This document shows positions 53,410 through 61,998 of a stretch of 64,000 nucleotides of DNA, in pieces. The notes under the pieces were generated by a model. That model saw only the letters and a list, made by a program, of their open reading frames with translations, did not search any database and was not told the origin of the DNA. Origin of the DNA: Metarhizium brunneum (taxonomy: Eukaryota; Ascomycota; Sordariomycetes; Hypocreales; Clavicipitaceae); NCBI RefSeq assembly GCF_013426205.1, contig NC_089426.1:558001-622000 (forward strand), in the 5' to 3' direction. The first letter of the stretch is position 1; each line of letters begins with the position of its first letter. A program made the position numbers and the translations under genes.

Positions 53410-54537
53410 CTTCTGATGTGATTGTTGTTACACTGCTGCTCAGTGCTGACAATCATGTTCTTGGCACCAATCGATGTGATCTGCCGCAAACGATTGTTAT
53501 CGTAGTTGTCATCGATAAGCCACAAAGGCTTTTGGCAGTTTCGTGTATCGAGTCATTCTTGCGTATAAGTGGTAAACCATGAATTGGTCCCAGCGGACTC
53601 ACGTGAACACTCTGGCAGTTCGTCATGGTGACAGACCACGAAGCATCACAACCATGGGCGTCACCTGCTTCCCAAGAATAACCAGGGTCACTATCAAAGA
53701 CGCCGACGGCATTCTCAAACGGAAAAGGCGGCGCTGTCGTCGGCTGATAGTATGCCGATTCGGTTACCAAAAAGGTGGCGAAGATGTTTCCAGCGCCGTG
53801 GAAGATGTACCGGTTATATACTTTATGTTCCGAGGCTGTTCTGAACCACCATGTGGCCTTTTGGCTTTCAATCAGTATGCCACGGGCACTATAGGCGGAG
53901 AGCTGCTCCGTGTTACTATGTATATCGTTTAGATCTGGGATCTGGGCCATCCATCTGGTGATCGGTAACCCAGGACCAGAAGTTCTCGAAATACGCGGAC
54001 GCTTGCCTGATATGGCAACCCGACAGTTTGGTGGGTTGGTTTCTTTTTTATTCGGAGGACACTCGACCGGCATGAGCTCCGTCTTGACCGCTCTTCCAAG
54101 ACGAATATAGACATCCCATAACGCCGCATTGCCCTTGTCCTTTGCTTGTATGTTCCATTCCATCAGTATGGCGCCAGGCGTCGGTCCTTTGCTAGACAAA
54201 ATCAGATCTTGCATCTCTGCTGTGCCGACGTTTCCCGTATTTCCCACCTTGAGCATTGCAGCGGGCTTCTTCGCGTACAAGAACCAGTCACGTTGACATC
54301 GAACTGAGACCAGGTTTCATCAACAATCCTGGCTCCTTTTGGAACGGTAATGGTGCCCTTGCGAACGCAGGTTCCAGCATCAACGTAGATGATCCTGCTG
54401 CCATCTCCATACTTGTTGAGTACGCCTTGCACAGGAGCAGTGTCGTCAGTTGATCCATCGCCTTCAGCGCCTTGAACCCAAAGGTGAATGAAATCTGCCG
54501 GGGGTCGCTTTCCAGCAAAAGGATGCACACTTCCACA
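53410..54537 (-). pseudogene. GH55 exo-beta-1,3-glucanase, pseudogene
   Basis: The minus strand encodes a GH55 (glucan 1,3-beta-glucosidase) beta-helix in pieces. GDGSTDDTAPVQGVL and IIYVDAGTCVRKGTITVPKG (54528-54290) are in one frame. MLKVGNTGNVGTAEMQDLILSS, GPTPGAILMEWNI, YSARGILIESQKATWWF and TASEHKVYNRY (54280-53590) are in a second. NSWFTTYTQ and LIDDNYDNNRLRQITSIG (about 53590-53455) are in a third. Frame changes occur near 54285 and 53590, and a TGA at 53553-53555 replaces an expected Cys codon in the YTQEC-type motif. The sequence then loses similarity, so the C-terminal helix turns are gone. Such enzymes degrade beta-1,3-glucan in fungal walls or callose. The pseudogene abuts the PI-PLC pseudogene; both decayed together. 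Confidence 0.75.
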
Positions 54538-55185
54538 ACGCCAATTCGGTGAAAACTATGTTAATAAGAGCCTCCTGAGAACGCCCAAGAGCATGCTGCC
54601 ATAGATAGGAACTCAGAAATGTCGGCACTTGCGAAACGTATTGGGGAAGGTCGAGCATTGCCTTGTCTCTGATAAAAGGTTAACGCATTACCCAAAGAAC
54701 GTATAGGAAGCATTAATTGCTGTGCAAGGCATTGATCATTTCCCGCAAGCTCTGAAAGGCCCTTAACGCTGTAGCCCAAAGGATGCAAAGGGGACCTTGG
54801 CATAAAGTCGGATCCCAGCTTCGGAGTCGGCGCAACTCTTGAAGCCGGAATACAACGCACCGTGGTATTAACCCGAATGGCCATCCTAACACTACGCTTC
54901 TGCTGCTCAATCGTATGTATTCAAAAGGGGGGGGCACTCAGGCGCAGCGTAACATACTGAAGCACGATGAAGCGGCTCACAAGGAATCCATGGAGAAATT
55001 TCCCATCACCTGCTTCAGGCTTATTCGGCGTAATGGGAACATATTTAACAGTATGACGCAACGATACTTGTTAAATTATTAATTAATGTACACTACCTTG
55101 TTGTCGCCTAATTTGATCTTAAATGCCGTTCCATATTGGTGAGCAATCTAAACCAACGCCCTTGCTTCTGTTCTCGCTCCGGCAT
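54538..55185. other. Intergenic
   Basis: 648 bp between the GH55 pseudogene and the SDR gene. It may include decayed N-terminal codons of the GH55 gene near 54540-54700, but I could not align them. Nothing else is seen. Confidence 0.35.
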
Positions 55186-56096
55186 CTACCAAGTCTCGCA
55201 AAACGGTCGAATAGCAATCTCCGACGTCATGGAAGAAGTGCTCTGCGCGTGAAGATGCCAGTAGCTCTCGGCGATCTGCAATGCAAAACGTTACTGTGCA
55301 TCCATTATCGACTCTCGAGGGCATTCACTCACCGCATCAGGATCTAGCTTTGCATCCCAAGCCGAAAATAGTTTTAACAATCTCGTCAACGGCATTCGAA
55401 TGACTCCATCGATGATGACATGGGCAACGTGCACCCCTTGCGGTTCAAATTCGCGAGACAGAGTCTGCGACAGTGCTCTCAGCGCATGTTTAGAGACGGT
55501 GAATGGCTGCATCCAAGCGTTCGCTTTTACGGAGGCCGTTGCGCCCGTAAAAATTAGTGTGGGCACAAATTCTGTACTCCCTGTGGAAGATAGCAGAAGA
55601 GGCAGAGCGGCTTGAGCAAAAATGAATGCCCCGGTCCTTTGTGGTTTTTGTTGGTGAGCGGCTTCGCGTGGTTGTCTCACTGTGTTACTCACAAACTGAT
55701 GTCAAGGCCATAAGCCAGGTCATCCTGAGACTGCCATAGGAACGGCTTGGGAAATGGACGACTGCTAGCATTGAAGATTGCGGCCGCACATTTGGTTCCA
55801 AACTTCTCCTTGATCGCGTCAAAGGCGAGGTTCATGCTCTCTTCATCCGAGACATTGGCCTGGAAGCTGGCAGCGATCCCTCCATCAGCCTCGATTTGCG
55901 AGACCAGCCCGCTCGCAAACTTGGGCGACCTTGCCAAAAGTGCAACGGGATACTGTTTTGCGAATCGTTTGGCGACGGCAGCGCCGGTTCCTGCACCTGT
56001 TGCAGGTCAAACTTGTAAGCCCAAGACCGTGGAAATGCTGGGCATTTGTTCATCCTTACCAACCCCTGCAATAATAGCGAACGGTTGTTGATCCAT
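55186..56096 (-). CDS. Short-chain dehydrogenase/reductase (intact copy)
   Basis: Four minus-strand exons: 56096-56060, 55996-55693, 55636-55333 and 55275-55186. Introns are 56-63 bp, phases match, and the product has 244 residues. The N-terminal nucleotide-binding motif GVGAGTG (residues 11-17) fits GxxxGxG. The catalytic segment reads FTVSKHALRALSQTLSREF, so the Lys is kept and the usual Tyr is Phe, as in a fungal SDR subgroup. The C-terminus is DPDAIAESYWHLHAQ then RPFCETW. It is predicted to use NAD(P)(H), but the Phe leaves the chemistry uncertain. A diverged paralogue with the same last-exon boundary faces it head to head 472 bp away, so the pair arose by inverted duplication. Confidence 0.82.
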
Positions 56097-56568
56097 CTGC
56101 AATTGTTGATCAGATAACGGCAACATGAACAAAGACCATCCTCGTGGAACAATACTTTACTTATTGAGATTGGCTGGAGGGATCAGCATCAGAAGGGCCG
56201 AGGAGCTGATGAGTAATCTGCCCGACCATCCGGTTACAATGTCGCCGTTGGTGATCAGATAAGCAATGAGAGGAAAACTGATTAACACGTAGTGTTGCAT
56301 TGCGACTGCATCGGGATAAAGCCAAACCACTAAGCAAGCCACACATGGCCTTCTTGCCGAGGCAATGTAACGCTTCAACGTTTCGTTAGCAATTCTTGTG
56401 CACCCAAGGCAGCTGTAGTTTTATTCATACCTGTTGTATTTACGCAAGTTTTCTTCTGTCAAATGCCGCTCTGGTAGATGAGTGATTGCTCATCATAGTA
56501 CATAGCAAACCAATTCACTGTCAGACTAATTGGCGGAGACGGAACTCCTTCACATTCAACACATTATC
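56097..56568. promoter_or_regulatory. Divergent promoter between the SDR paralogues
   Basis: 472 bp between the start codons of the two head-to-head SDR genes. No motif stands out. If both are expressed, they share this control region. Confidence 0.4.
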
Positions 56569-57363
56569 ATGGCATCTGCTTTCGTACTCATCTTGGCAAC
56601 CGGTAAGTCGTACCTGGAGCAGCATGGTTCGAAGGCTCACCACCCATTGATGCAGGCTCCCCGGACGTTGACACAAAAATTGCTCTAAAATTCGCTCCCC
56701 AATACCCGCTCGCATTCATTTGCGATACAAAAGATGATCTAAAACAGACTGTCAAAGCGGTCCAGGATGCAGGCGGAGAGATGTTACTCTTCGAAGCCGA
56801 TCTCTCTACAAACGACTACCTCCCAGAATCCATCGCCTCCGTAACCAAGAGCTTTGGGAAAAGATGCGCTGCCGCAATATTTCAATTGCGCACCAGGCTG
56901 AGACTATCACTTCCCTTCCTGGAGCAATCTACATCTCATATTCGCGAGACGGCCGTGTCGCCCATTGCCGGTGCCTACGCGTTTGCTCAACAAGCAGTTC
57001 CGTTGCTCTTCAATCACGCTGACCGCGCAGGGTATCCTCCGACTTTGATATTCAGCGGATCGTCGGGGACTTCGAACTCTGATAGAATTGCCGACAACGC
57101 TCTGGTTGCTTTATCCAGGAGCCTAGGAAGAGAATTTGGAAAGAAAGGCATTCATGTTAGCCACGTCAAATTTAACAAGAGTCGCGAAACATCTTTAGGT
57201 ACAGACCAAAGGACAGAGGATACCAAAGCAACATCAGTGAGTTGCTCTCAATAAAAAGATGCTTATATTCTGTTTGCTAATACTTGTTGAAAAGATTGCT
57301 GAGACATTTTGGCATCTGCATACGCAGCCTTTGTCCTGTTTTAGTAATGAGATGACCATCTAG
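56569..57363 (+). CDS. SDR paralogue lacking cofactor and catalytic motifs (pseudoenzyme or decaying gene)
   Basis: Three exons: 56569-56602, 56656-57236 and 57295-57363. Phases match and the product has 227 residues. It aligns along its length to the SDR on the other strand: KFAPQYPLAFI, FGKRCAAAIF, GAYAFAQQAVPLLF, PPTLIFSGSSGTS, LSRSLGREFGKKGIHVSHV, and a last exon IAETFWHLHTQ that matches IAESYWHLHAQ with the same splice phase. However, the GxxxGxG loop is GSPDVDT (two glycines lost). The catalytic FTVSK is RIADN (Lys lost). The C-terminus stops about seven residues early. Intact splice sites and an undamaged 227-codon frame argue against simple decay. It is therefore either a maintained pseudoenzyme or a young, nearly clean pseudogene. 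Confidence 0.68.
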
Positions 57364-59130
57364 CTATTTTATACCACTTATTTGCCACTTCGAGAGCCCA
57401 GAAATGTGCCAGTGATACGAATGATTAGTTTATGCGTTAAGGGTGTCCATTCTAGCGAGACATGGGATACCAATGAGTTGACAAGGTTGCTGATCGCTGC
57501 TCCTAGAAGCTATGTTCCTGAGTGATTAGAATGAGACACTCGGGCAAATGCATTCAGCCTATCAATGCATACACTCTATAAAGTGAGTGGTATACGCCGA
57601 TTCTTCCAGACAGGAATTGCATGGGTAGAGACATAAGATCCTGATCAATCCCAGCAGTGTAGGGTATAAGATTGTATTCAAAGATCGTACAGCGCGTGCT
57701 GGTTCAACCTGATTCACAATTTAAGCTCCAACCAGGAATTACTTTTCTTGGCCATGGCAAATCCTCTCCTACAGTCCGCGCGTATCTCGCCGTTTCTGTG
57801 GAATAATCGACGATAAACACCTGCTACTACGTGAAGAAAAGAGCTCCACAGGAAACCTGAGACGAGGAGCCCCTCGAGGGCGGTAATACACATCTATTCC
57901 ATCCAGCTAGTTTGCTCCATCGCTCGTTGTCATCTTTAATTCGATACAGGCACACATTTCATTTTGACCGGTCATTACTTGGTTTTGTTGGAGGTCAAGG
58001 GAAGTAAGCAGAGAAGATGACGGCAAGTTCAACACCAATGCGACAAGTGGCAAACTGCTATGCATGAGGACGCATCGTAACATATTGAGGCGTAGAGGCT
58101 GACGTCTCTCGGGGATAGATTGCAGACGAAGAACAGTGACAATGGGCTTGTTCACTCAGCCGATTTCGAGACTTGAGCTGACCAAGTGAGCCAATATCCG
58201 GCTGCATGGAGAGACCTTCGTCTATATCCCCCTGTTGACTTTGTATTATCGCGTGGCTCCCCGTATATACGTATCCGAATGCCCTCCCTTTCTGGCCTGG
58301 TCAGTATTTATGTACAGGAGCAAGTACGGTCGAGCATTGGCTACGTCAATGTTGGTGCAATAACTGGCCAAACAGAAATTTGCAAGCCACATATGCCAGT
58401 CTTTTAGCCAGGTGAACTGCAAGCTATGACCGATTACTCGATCTACTTCTCTTTTGCGCAGTTCCATCAGAGCCACTATATTCATGAGTTTACGTCGCGC
58501 GTAGGTAATTTCACTGGGAGATCAATATACGTAGAGTGCCGGAGATGGAGATAGCACCGTCCTAGGCGTGGGGCGAATTATTCACATGAAGGTGTGATCC
58601 TGCGGTGGCGTAGTTAGTCATGACAGGCGGGAAAGTCACAAGAAGTCAATATGCATACCGACAAAGCACGACGGCCCTGGGAAGTGCGCTGGTTCTACGT
58701 CCGTCATGGAAACTAGCACAGGGGATCTTCATCATCTCATGTCCGAGTACGTCGATTTTCCTAGTGAGAGGCTATGGAAGGTGTATGTCTTCGCTTGAAA
58801 ATGATGATTGGACATCGCTTAGCCCGCGTGGCGTAAGGCATCAATGACTACACGAGGGCTACTCACTCAAATAGATCACACTACCTTGGAAGCTGCGAGC
58901 TGGAAACCGAGGAGCTACTAAACTCAAAAGTTTTATTTAGGCTAGTTCGCCAGGAGTAACACAGCGTAGTGGCGCCAGCCAAAACTCTACCAGTGCTCTA
59001 GTAGCCTTTGATGACAAGCATATTGCTTAACCTTGAAAACAAAATCAAGTCAGAACTTCAAAATGGCGACTCTATGATATCCAAAAGTGCTTCATAATCT
59101 CATGTAGATGCAAGCCGAAAGGGGAGAGGG
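57364..59130. other. AT-rich intergenic stretch
   Basis: About 1.8 kb with no supportable gene. Short minus-strand frames at 57907-58155 and 58246-58485 have some coding character but no recognisable domain or splice model; they may be relics. Confidence 0.35.
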
Positions 59131-59400
59131 TCAAACCGTCGCATCCACGTAAGCCGGAAAAGGGAACCGGACAAGATGAACCCATTCTGGTAAAGACTGG
59201 AGCTCTAGCAGGTCTTTTGGAAGCAAAATGTCTCCGAAATAAGTGTCTTCTCGAAGCTCGTCCAAGTATTCGGTCCGTCGGTAGGGCCAAGTTAGTAGAT
59301 TCGTGGTTGCAGGGGGCAAGATACGAAGATGGATATGTATTTCTAGTTTTTCGACAGTTCCTGGACTCAAGTCGGAGGGCTCTTTGGCATGCATTGGCAT
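59131..59400 (-). CDS. Hypothetical small protein or gene fragment
   Basis: I do not recognise this protein. An ATG-initiated frame of 89 codons has balanced composition and balanced codon use. Landmarks are NLLTWPYRRTEYLDELRED and ILLPKDLLELQSLPEWVHL, suggesting two helices with a Pro/Trp turn. No signal peptide, Cys pattern or membrane helix. It could be the last exon of a longer, lost gene, because no continuation was found upstream. It lies 312 bp from the Cys-module surface protein, in the opposite direction. Confidence 0.3.
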   Translation of the reverse strand: MPMHAKEPSDLSPGTVEKLEIHIHLRILPPATTNLLTWPYRRTEYLDELREDTYFGDILLPKDLLELQSLPEWVHLVRFPFPAYVDATV

Positions 59401-59712
59401 GGCACTAGGCTCCCAATTCGCCTAGAAAGTGTGCCGAGGCGTCTTGGCTACAAGACTACCCTTCCCACATTTGAAGACGTGATGCCTGTTCAAGCTTCTG
59501 GTTAAGCTTTCAGTTTAACAGGCAGTAGACCGTCCAAAGTCAGGTTAAGAGTTCTTAGGCAAACAAAAACAAAATTATATAAGACGCTCGAGTCATCACC
59601 TCCAGAATGCTCACTAGCGCTTTCGGCTCTTGCTATTCCCTTTCACGAATCCGGATCGGTTGGCCAACATATTCAGCGACTTCTGGGCACATCAAGACAA
59701 CATTACTACAAT
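59401..59712. promoter_or_regulatory. Promoter region of the Cys-module surface protein
   Basis: 312 bp between the minus-strand small frame and the 59713 ATG. A TTATATAAG motif is at about 59575-59583, about 130 bp upstream of the start codon, and is a plausible TATA box. Confidence 0.4.
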
Positions 59713-61488
59713 ATGCGACCTATGGTTTTTGCTGGCCTCGTGGGCACGATACTTGCCATCGAGAGCCCGGAGGAATGTGCCGACAGATGCACTCTCGCGT
59801 GGTACGAGTGCAAGGGTATACACGGGGGACGTTGGCCCTGCGACGGGGCGTATAGTGTCTGCTTGGGTTTTAATCCTTTCACAAGGGGCTACGATGTGCC
59901 AATTGCTTGCAGGGGCAAAAACAAGCCCTTCGACCCGTATGCTCCGCCTCCCCCTTCGCCTCCTCCGCCTCCGACTCCGACGGTTGCTACGGATGTTCAT
60001 ACACAGGAGTGTCTCTGGGCGTACAAAAAGTGCGCCAACAAACCCGATGCCAACAAGTCCACATGTCGTGAAAAATACCACGCCTGCCTGAAGCACAAAA
60101 GTCTCAAAGCAATGATTGAGAAGAGGATGATGGTGGACTCTGAGACCACGGAGCCTTCCATCACAGAGCCCCCTTCTCCCTGCGCTACTGATGATTTGGA
60201 ATGCTTGGGGCACCGTATTTCTTCCAGTACCACGGAAAATCTTGGGAAAACGATGACGACGGACTCCGAGACCACGGAGCCTCCTATTACCAAGACGTCT
60301 TCTGCCTGCGCTACTGACGATGTGGAATGCTCCGAGCACAATCCTGCTCCTACTACCACAAAGGATCTCTGGGAAACGACGACAACGGACTCTGAGACCG
60401 TGGAGCCTTCCGTCACATCCGTCCCATCCGTCCCAAAGGGCCCTTCTCCCTGCGCTGGACGCTGCTTGCTGGACTACTACAGCTGCTTGCTGGTGCCCGA
60501 CTTCAACCACTGCCCGACGATGCTCCTTCAATGCCTTGGCTACAACCCGTTCTACAGTGGCAAGCTGAACCTTCCTATTGCTACCTGTGCCAATGAGCCG
60601 ACATCTACTTCCACTACTCGCACTCCAACTCCCACACCGACCCTCGTTCAGGACAAGTGTGTCAAAGAATGTACTGACATATTGAACGCATGCAAGCGCT
60701 TGCCCAACTCCCACGAAGCAGTTTGTGGTCTTCATTTCATGAAGTGTGTCGGATACAACTATTTCAAGGAAGGCTTAAAGTTTCCTACCACCTGCAGAAC
60801 GCCCACGTCTACCCCTATCCCTACCTCTACCGCTACCTCTACCGCTACCTCTGCCCCTACCTCTACCCCTACCGCCGATCTCTGCGCTCAGAATTGCCTC
60901 GACGAGTGGAAAAGCTGCAAGAAGAGCACAAGAAAGGCCCGAGCCCACTGCAAGTCTACCATGACTGAATGTCTAGGCTACAACCCCTTCAAGAAGGACC
61001 ACAAGAAACCTACTGCTTGCCAGCGATCAGATGCTCCGTCTCCGACCGCCCAACCTACCCAAGCTGTCCGCTCCAAAAGCTGTACCGATGAATGGCAGGC
61101 CTGTCGTTCTCGCCCAGGGGCGGACCAGTCTCTTTGCTCTTTCAACTTTGCAAATTGTCTCGGATACGCTCCATTCTCGAACTCGACAAATTCGACTTTG
61201 CCGGTTTCGCGCTCCAGTCCTATACCCGCGAATATAACAACCACGGCCCCCTTCCCCTTTACCAACTTGACCACGGCCGTGTCGACAACAACTGCCGTCA
61301 CCGAGTTCCCTATGTCTACATCGTTCAGTTCTTCGTCTCAGACTCATGTTGGCACCATCTTGGTGCCAACCACTACCATGATGGTGCCAACTACGACCAC
61401 AAATTTAACGGCTACCGTGACTGCAGCCGCGGGTCATCTCGAGCCGGCGACGATGCTCCTGCTTGTTCTTGCTGTTGCTTTGCTGTAG
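59713..61488 (+). CDS. GPI-anchored, mucin-like surface protein with repeated cysteine modules
   Basis: Single-exon gene of 591 residues. Residues 1-15 are a short signal peptide. Six cysteine modules follow, four complete: C22-C66, C247-C292, C316-C361 and C391-C436. Two (C100-C125 and C457-C482) lack the outer cysteines. The pattern is C-x3-C-x6-C-x8-10-C-x6-C-[LV]-G-[FY]-x-x-F-x9-11-C, with a constant LGYNPF-like core (LGFNPF, LGYNPF, VGYNYF, LGYNPF, LGYAPF). Linkers are Pro-rich (77-89) or Ser/Thr-rich. Between modules 2 and 3 lies a diverged tandem duplication (about 142-226) with CATDD(L/V)EC. The C-terminus is Ser/Thr-rich with several N-glycosylation sequons and ends in a hydrophobic tail (TMLLLVLAVALL) typical of GPI addition. 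Predicted to be a cell-wall or plasma-membrane adhesin-like protein. I cannot assign the module to a known family. Confidence 0.8.
   Translation: MRPMVFAGLVGTILAIESPEECADRCTLAWYECKGIHGGRWPCDGAYSVCLGFNPFTRGYDVPIACRGKNKPFDPYAPPPPSPPPPPTPTVATDVHTQECLWAYKKCANKPDANKSTCREKYHACLKHKSLKAMIEKRMMVDSETTEPSITEPPSPCATDDLECLGHRISSSTTENLGKTMTTDSETTEPPITKTSSACATDDVECSEHNPAPTTTKDLWETTTTDSETVEPSVTSVPSVPKGPSPCAGRCLLDYYSCLLVPDFNHCPTMLLQCLGYNPFYSGKLNLPIATCANEPTSTSTTRTPTPTPTLVQDKCVKECTDILNACKRLPNSHEAVCGLHFMKCVGYNYFKEGLKFPTTCRTPTSTPIPTSTATSTATSAPTSTPTADLCAQNCLDEWKSCKKSTRKARAHCKSTMTECLGYNPFKKDHKKPTACQRSDAPSPTAQPTQAVRSKSCTDEWQACRSRPGADQSLCSFNFANCLGYAPFSNSTNSTLPVSRSSPIPANITTTAPFPFTNLTTAVSTTTAVTEFPMSTSFSSSSQTHVGTILVPTTTMMVPTTTTNLTATVTAAAGHLEPATMLLLVLAVALL
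60139..60394 (+). repeat. Two-copy coding tandem repeat in the Cys-module protein
   Basis: Two diverged units of about 126 bp encode DSETTEP...CATDD(L/V)EC...(T)TT. They start at about codons 142 and 184, and a third partial start is at codon 226 (DSETVEPSV). The downstream linker at about 60811-60876 is a separate hexanucleotide-type ACCTCTACC/GCT repeat. Confidence 0.65.
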
Positions 61489-61998
61489 CGTGTAGGTCCT
61501 AGGTAACTGATGAGAGATTGCTAATATTTGCGGCAAAAAAGTTTCCCATCACTTAGCTGCAGCATCAACTAGCTGAACTGCATTCTCAATTCAAATTTCT
61601 TAATAAAATCTTTAATAAAATCTTTGTTATCGTGTGATACAATCTGTGCTGATGATATGTTTGAGGTAAGTGACGTTTGGCTCTTGGCTCAAGCTGTGAT
61701 GCCTGAGCTGCTGCAAGTTGATTGGTTCACCAGCGATGAAATCCACCCGGCTTTGGCCTGGAGACCCCGCAATTCCCCCCCATTCTCATTCTGGGCAGCT
61801 CCTTCCTTGCACCGCGGAAGCACATGCAGCTTGGCACCACGATGAAGTGAACATTGAAGCGCCAGCTGGCGTGAGGCGGCAAAATCCCCGACTTTGCCTC
61901 ACCCTGACAGTCCATACTCCCAGCCCAACTCTCCTGCATTCAGCATCCGTCCCGTCCTGCAACATCCAACGGAGGCATACTGCGCATTGGGCTCCGCC
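61489..61998. other. Promoter region of the Zn2Cys6 gene
   Basis: 510 bp between the surface-protein stop and the 61999 ATG, both on the plus strand. AT-rich at 61590-61625, then GC-richer. No gene seen. Confidence 0.4.

Noticed and set aside
53575..53590. GTGAGT at the GH55 frame break as a possible intron donor
   Set aside because: The sequence after it still encodes GH55-like residues (NSWFTTYTQ), so it is coding with a frameshift, not an intron.
59692..60735. 347-codon minus-strand frame opposite the Cys-module gene
   Set aside because: Repetitive, Arg/Gly/Val-rich shadow of the Ser/Thr/Pro-rich plus-strand protein; no motif of its own.
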